The notes beneath the pieces were generated by a model. The model ran no database searches, was not told the DNA's origin, and worked only from the letters and a program-made list of their open reading frames with translations. From Cyanobacterium stanieri LEGE 03274 (GTDB lineage: Bacteria; Cyanobacteriota; Cyanobacteriia; Cyanobacteriales; Cyanobacteriaceae), in contig NZ_JADEWC010000026.1 in the NCBI RefSeq assembly GCF_015207825.1, positions 1 to 51,776 on the forward strand: DNA of 51,776 bases, read 5' to 3'. A program made the position numbers and the translations under genes. Positions 47,901 through 51,776 of this stretch are shown here, in pieces; positions within the stretch are counted from its first letter, which is position 1; every line of letters starts with the position of its first letter.

Positions 47901-50900
47901 ATTCAATCAGCGTGGAAAAATGCGTCTATTACCCCTGATAAAATCAATTATATCGAAGCTCACGGAACAGGAACACCTTTAGGAGATCCTATCGAGGTTA
48001 ATTCTTTGGCTGGTTTGTTACCTTTATTAGATGGGCAACAGACTGTTAACTATTCTTCTGTTATCGGTGAAAATGAGGAAGAGTCTTCCTCGGATAGTGT
48101 GGTTAATAATAAAGAGGAAAAGACTTCTTCTGATAGTGTGGAAAAAGATTCTTCTGTAGAGAAAGAAATAAGAGGAAAAGACTACCCTATTTGTTGGTTA
48201 GGTAGTGCAAAAACAAACATCGGGCATTTAGAAGCCGCCGCAGGTATTGCGGGATTAATTAAAACCGTCTTGATGTTAAACCATGAAGAGATACCCCCCA
48301 TTGTTAACTTTAAAAAATTAAACCCCTATATCACCTTAGAAAATAGTCGCTTACAGATTGCCACTAAATCTGTGCCGTGGAAAAAATCTAGTCAACCTCG
48401 TTTTGCCGGGGTAAGTTCCTTTGGTTTTGGAGGCACAAATGCCCATGTTATAGTGGGAGATATGATGGATTCCCCCGTAACTATAGAAGCAAAAGAAGTT
48501 AAGGCACAAGAAAAAATAAAACGCCCTTACCATCTTTTAACCCTTAGTGCCACCACAGAAAAAGCCCTTCAAGATGTCGTGAATCGTTATCAAGATTATC
48601 TCATTAAAACCCAAGGGGATGATATTAGTCATATATGTTATAGCACAAATAAGGGGCGATCGCACTTTAACCACCGCCGAGGGATTCAGGCAAAAGATAA
48701 AAAAGAATTACTCGAAAAACTTGCCACCCTAACCATCAATCAAGATAACCAGATTAATCATAATCAGATAGCCTTCCTATTTACAGGGCAAGGCTCACAG
48801 TATCATAATATGGGCAAAGAATTATATCAGACTGCCCCCCTATTCCAAGACACAGTTAACTACTGCAGTGAGATACTCAGTCAATACTTAGAAAAACCCC
48901 TCACCGAAATTCTTTTTAACCCCGAGGAAAAAGAAACCCTCCATCAAACCATCTATACCCAACCCGCCATTTTCGTCATCGAATATGCCCTTGCCCAACT
49001 ATGGTTATCATGGGGTATCAAACCATCTATAATGATGGGGCATAGTGTCGGAGAATATGTTGCTGCCACCCTTGCGGGAGTCTTTAGTTTAGAAGACGCC
49101 CTCAAACTCATTGCCCACCGTGGTAAACTCATGCAACAACTACCCCTCGATGGGGGTATGGTATGTCTATTTACCAACCTTGACACCGCAAAAACCCTCA
49201 TCCAAAAAACAGGATTACCCCTCGATATTGCCGCAGTCAACGGTAACAGTAATATTGTAGTATCGGGCAAAAAAGAAGACTTACAACAACTACAAACCAG
49301 CGCCAAAGAAAACAAAATAAAATGTCGCCCCCTAAAAGTCTCCCATGGTTTTCATTCCCGATTGATGCAACCCATCTTGGCAGACTTTGAAAAAATTGCC
49401 CAAGAAGTTACCTATCAACCACCCCAAGGGGAAATTATCTCCAACATCACAGGAAAAACCATCGGCGCAGAAATCGCTTCCCCAGACTATTGGGTAAAAC
49501 ATATCAGTCATCCTGTAAACTTTGCCCAAAGTGTGGAGTATTTACAACAACAAAACTACCAAATCTTTTTGGAAATTGGTAGTAAGCCAACCCTTTTGGG
49601 TATGGCGAGAATGATAGTAGAAAACAAAACCAACCCTGATGAGTGTCTTTGGCTACCCAGTTTACGTAAAGGAGAATCTGACTGGGAAAATTTACTCTCT
49701 AGTCTAGGTATTCTTTACCAGCAAGGATTCAAAATTGACTGGCATGGTTTTCATCAAGACTATCCTTATTTACAAAGAGTTTCTTTACCCAACTATCCTT
49801 GGCAACATCAAAGATATTGGCATGGAGATAGTCACATCGTGGATGATAGTCAACAATGGTTATATGAAATAGTTTGGGAAAAAGATACTTCTATTTCTCA
49901 TACCAGTGAGGAAAAAATCATGGTAGTTTCTTCCTCCAAGGAGTTAGTTATGGAGGGAGTTGCTGTCACTACCCATTCTCTTCCTAAGCATGATGTTTCA
50001 ACTTCAGAAAATACCCATCATTTACCGATTAATATCCATAACGAGAAAGAGTCTTTTCCTCTCAATACCCCCAGTAGCTATTTAATCTTTGTGGATGAGA
50101 AAAAACTAGGGGAAGCATGGGCAAAAGAGTTAACCTCCCAAGGTAGTCAAGTTTATTTAGTTTATCAAGGGGAAAGTTATCGTCAGGAAGAAACTACCTA
50201 TTATGTCAATCCAAAAAACAAACAAGACTATCAGTTATTATTAGACAGTCTCGATAATAGAATAGAAAAAATTATCTATGGTTGGGGTATCAATCAAGAT
50301 GATGACTTACATAATATTAATCAGTTAAAAGACAATAATTATTTAAACTGTTTACCTGTTATCTATCTAATTCAAAATTTAGTTAACAGTAACCATCACA
50401 TCAAACTCTGGTTAATTACCCAAAACAGTCAATCCATTACCCATACAGAAAAAATCAATCCCTATGGTGGCAGTATCTGGGGATTAGGAAAAGTAATCTC
50501 CCTCGAACATAGCGAGTATTGGGGAGGTATGATTGACATAGATAATCAAGGGGTGTCTTTTCCTCTATTTACCTACTTGATAAATCATCAAGAAAAAGAA
50601 ACCATGACGGCAATCAGAAATAACTCTGTTTTCCATTGTCGTTTACAACACAAAACCCCTGACAGTTATCAAGAAAAACCACAAGTTACCGTCACATCCT
50701 CTGGCAGTTATTTAATTACAGGGGGATTAGGCGCTTTAGGTTTAGAAACAGCCAATTATTTAATCAGTCAGGGGGCAAAAAATTTAATTCTTGTCTCCCG
50801 TAGTCAACCCTCTTCCTCCGCTTCTCAAAAAATTAGTCAATGGCAACAGCAGGGAATTAATGTCATCGTCAAACAAGGGGATGTCAGCGAAAAAGAATCC

Positions 50901-51776
50901 CTCGCCCAAATTATTACCGATATTCGTCAATCTTTACCTTGCCTCAAAGGAGTTATCCATACTGCAGGGGTATTGGATGATGGTATCTTGGCAACTCTTT
51001 CCCCTGAAAAAATAGCTAAGGTAATGGCAGCTAAGGTAATGGGGGTAAATAATTTACATCAACTTACCCTCGATGATAACCTTGACTTTTTTATCTTGTA
51101 TTCTTCGGTGGCTTCCATGGTAGGATCTATAGGACAAGGTAATTATGCTATGGCGAATAGTTATCTTGATAGTTTTGCCTCCTATCGTCAATCCCTTGGT
51201 TTACCTGGTATCAGTATTAACTGGGGTGCTTTTTCTGTGGGTATGGCAAAGGCAACCCAAGAGAATTTAACCAGTGTGGGTATTGAAACCATCTCCCCTC
51301 AAAAGGGTATTGCCATGATAGGAGATTTAATTAATTATCCTCACTCCACTGTAGGGGTAGTTAAGTTTAATTGGGATATACTTAGCCGTAAGTTTCCTCA
51401 ATTATCCCTGTCTCCCTATCTAAAAGGTGTCGTTTCTTCCTCTTTGACAACAGAAGAAGATGAAAAGGATGATAGTCAAACTCAATTATTCCATCAACTA
51501 CTAAAAGCCGATGAGAGTGGCAGAATAACCCTATTAATAGATTATCTCATAGGGGCGATCGCCCTTATCCTGCACATCGATAAGGAAAAAATTACCCCTG
51601 AAGATAGTCTGATGGATTTAGGCATGGATTCATTAATGGTAATGGAAGCCATCAACCACCTAAAAACCGACTTACAACTAATGTTATACCCTCGGGAAAT
51701 CTACGAGCGCCCCCAAATTGCTACCCTTGCGCAGTATTTAGCCCAAGAATTTGCCACCAGCCACGATACCCAAAAC
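44988..51776 (+). CDS. ols: Olefin synthase (type I polyketide synthase; FAAL-ACP-KS-AT-KR-ACP-...), cut by the window end
   Basis: The open frame runs 2263 codons to the edge without a stop. The domain order is: fatty acyl-AMP ligase (about 5-570, YTSGSTGTPKGV near 167 and KTSSGKIARY); ACP1 (Ser645 in GLDS); ketosynthase (IAIVGMACRFPG from 705, Cys857 in DTACSSS, His992 and His1080); acyltransferase (Ser1353 in GHSVGE, HGFHS, consistent with malonyl-CoA); ketoreductase (LITGGLGALGLE near 1910); and ACP2 (Ser2215 in GMDSL, then LQLMLYPREIYERP). This is the order of cyanobacterial olefin synthase, which elongates a fatty acid and makes terminal alkenes. The sulfotransferase and thioesterase domains should lie just beyond the window. 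The start is ATG 44988, with no strong ribosome site. Confidence 0.93.
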   Translation, partial: MGYVRYSNFVSLLQERAISHPDQLIFTFLGDGENESDYLTYHQLDQQARAIAHKLQSEKAKGERALLLYQPGLEFITAFFGCLYAGVIATPAYPPRANRSYTRLSAIIKDAGALFALTTQALKEKIEQKLTKNNHITCLTTDNIPSSVAQDWQPESISPSETAFLQYTSGSTGTPKGVIVSHGNLIHNSQLIKDYFHNDEHCVGSFWLPPYHDMGLIGGILQPIYSCFHTITLPPVTFLQRPIRWLKAISKYKVTTAGGPNFAYEMCVNSVTPKQKKDLDLSHWKLAFSGAEPVRAETIAKFSQYFADCGFQQKSFYPCYGMAETTLIVSGANPYQSPTIKNISATKLQQNEIVFNPENTTDIQKVVSSGNISPQLEVAIVNPDTLLECPDNSVGEIWVKGESVTQGYWLKKDLTKNTFHAETKDGKKKDFLRTGDLGFIGDGELFVTGRLKDLIIIRGRNHYPQDIEESVGHIHPAINPESGAAFTIETENDEQLVVVFEVKRTFLQKLKQNDILQEEIFDAIRQAIAENHELQVYSIVLIRTGSIPKTSSGKIARYASKKEFLDGNLPVVAQWNLNSNSIRHKVVYFNNISRIKNTVSTINIKGNKKAIKIQKWLINNVANRLQVNPNLIDIEQPFINYGLDSVQAVQLTADLEDYLNCKLSPTLAYDYPNIKSLSLYLSELKTDEVIAVEDEESIANKTEQIAIVGMACRFPGADNPHKYWQFLSKGNNNISKTYLRPNIDNFGGYIEDYDKFDPQFFGISAREAINIDPQQRLLLEVAYEALENAHLTTEKLSGSATGVFVGISSQDYAQLQMKHGWGVNVYSGTGNSGAIASNRISYNFNLTGPSLSVDTACSSSLVAVHLAVNSIKNGECDCAIVGGVNLILAPELTETFQKAGMMAEDGKCKTFSEDADGYGRGEGCGVVILKPLDKALADGDKVLAVIHGSAINQDGRSNGLTAPSGKAQQRVIQSAWKNASITPDKINYIEAHGTGTPLGDPIEVNSLAGLLPLLDGQQTVNYSSVIGENEEESSSDSVVNNKEEKTSSDSVEKDSSVEKEIRGKDYPICWLGSAKTNIGHLEAAAGIAGLIKTVLMLNHEEIPPIVNFKKLNPYITLENSRLQIATKSVPWKKSSQPRFAGVSSFGFGGTNAHVIVGDMMDSPVTIEAKEVKAQEKIKRPYHLLTLSATTEKALQDVVNRYQDYLIKTQGDDISHICYSTNKGRSHFNHRRGIQAKDKKELLEKLATLTINQDNQINHNQIAFLFTGQGSQYHNMGKELYQTAPLFQDTVNYCSEILSQYLEKPLTEILFNPEEKETLHQTIYTQPAIFVIEYALAQLWLSWGIKPSIMMGHSVGEYVAATLAGVFSLEDALKLIAHRGKLMQQLPLDGGMVCLFTNLDTAKTLIQKTGLPLDIAAVNGNSNIVVSGKKEDLQQLQTSAKENKIKCRPLKVSHGFHSRLMQPILADFEKIAQEVTYQPPQGEIISNITGKTIGAEIASPDYWVKHISHPVNFAQSVEYLQQQNYQIFLEIGSKPTLLGMARMIVENKTNPDECLWLPSLRKGESDWENLLSSLGILYQQGFKIDWHGFHQDYPYLQRVSLPNYPWQHQRYWHGDSHIVDDSQQWLYEIVWEKDTSISHTSEEKIMVVSSSKELVMEGVAVTTHSLPKHDVSTSENTHHLPINIHNEKESFPLNTPSSYLIFVDEKKLGEAWAKELTSQGSQVYLVYQGESYRQEETTYYVNPKNKQDYQLLLDSLDNRIEKIIYGWGINQDDDLHNINQLKDNNYLNCLPVIYLIQNLVNSNHHIKLWLITQNSQSITHTEKINPYGGSIWGLGKVISLEHSEYWGGMIDIDNQGVSFPLFTYLINHQEKETMTAIRNNSVFHCRLQHKTPDSYQEKPQVTVTSSGSYLITGGLGALGLETANYLISQGAKNLILVSRSQPSSSASQKISQWQQQGINVIVKQGDVSEKESLAQIITDIRQSLPCLKGVIHTAGVLDDGILATLSPEKIAKVMAAKVMGVNNLHQLTLDDNLDFFILYSSVASMVGSIGQGNYAMANSYLDSFASYRQSLGLPGISINWGAFSVGMAKATQENLTSVGIETISPQKGIAMIGDLINYPHSTVGVVKFNWDILSRKFPQLSLSPYLKGVVSSSLTTEEDEKDDSQTQLFHQLLKADESGRITLLIDYLIGAIALILHIDKEKITPEDSLMDLGMDSLMVMEAINHLKTDLQLMLYPREIYERPQIATLAQYLAQEFATSHDTQN

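Noticed and set aside
44988-51776. Modular polyketide natural-product synthase
   Set aside because: The FAAL loading module, the single KS-AT-KR set and the characteristic ACP2 tail fit olefin synthase, and no tailoring or further PKS/NRPS genes lie alongside.

Overview
The window is a stretch of chromosome from a unicellular, low-GC cyanobacterium. The palindrome GCGATCGC (HIP1) recurs inside and between genes. The gene set is photosynthetic: SqdB, a Psb32-like protein, a CYP38-type cyclophilin, a HliC-like one-helix protein, a PucC/BCD transporter, SLH-type porins and a cyanobacterial olefin synthase. The AT-rich composition and the use of olefin synthase for hydrocarbons suggest a Geminocystis/Cyanobacterium-type lineage; that placement is inference. 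I found no tRNA, rRNA, CRISPR array or intact insertion sequence.

Layout. 1-3.4 kb: a lumenal pentapeptide protein and an SLH lipoprotein (minus strand), divergent from a PucC-family carrier. 3.4-5.1 kb: an accessory-looking patch with a HaeIII-like cytosine methyltransferase, two kinds of dispersed repeat and a short ORF remnant. 5.1-16.4 kb: argH, an SLH porin, a GHL10 glycosidase, a small secreted protein, sufE, an ABC exporter, psb32 and sqdB. 16.9-27.1 kb: a divergent phosphoketolase-like enzyme, recJ, a beta-hydroxyacid dehydrogenase-type reductase head to head with mltA, a tandem PTPS/QueD protein and radA. 27.1-31.7 kb: a hicBA module, a DUF29 protein and a large methyltransferase-glycosyltransferase fusion, with many short repeats between them. 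31.8-35.8 kb: an HlyD-type adaptor, a fused two-cassette peptide-ABC ATPase and a UDG-superfamily protein. 36.1-43.0 kb: two very large tandem chemoreceptors. 43.2-44.7 kb: a CYP38-like cyclophilin and hliC. 45.0 kb to the end: the olefin synthase gene, cut by the window edge after its second ACP.

Most genes are monocistronic housekeeping or photosynthesis genes, so the map shows few pathway operons. The regions most worth following are the following. The tandem receptors have three GAF modules that carry both cysteines of DXCF cyanobacteriochromes at the TePixJ spacing. The olefin synthase has a 48-residue, internally repeated insertion between the two catalytic histidines of its ketosynthase. 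One family of intergenic two-hairpin repeats has stems that co-vary between copies. The PTPS/QueD protein has one active and one apparently dead half. The methyltransferase-glycosyltransferase has a duplicated C-terminal domain, one copy of which carries an in-frame palindromic insertion.
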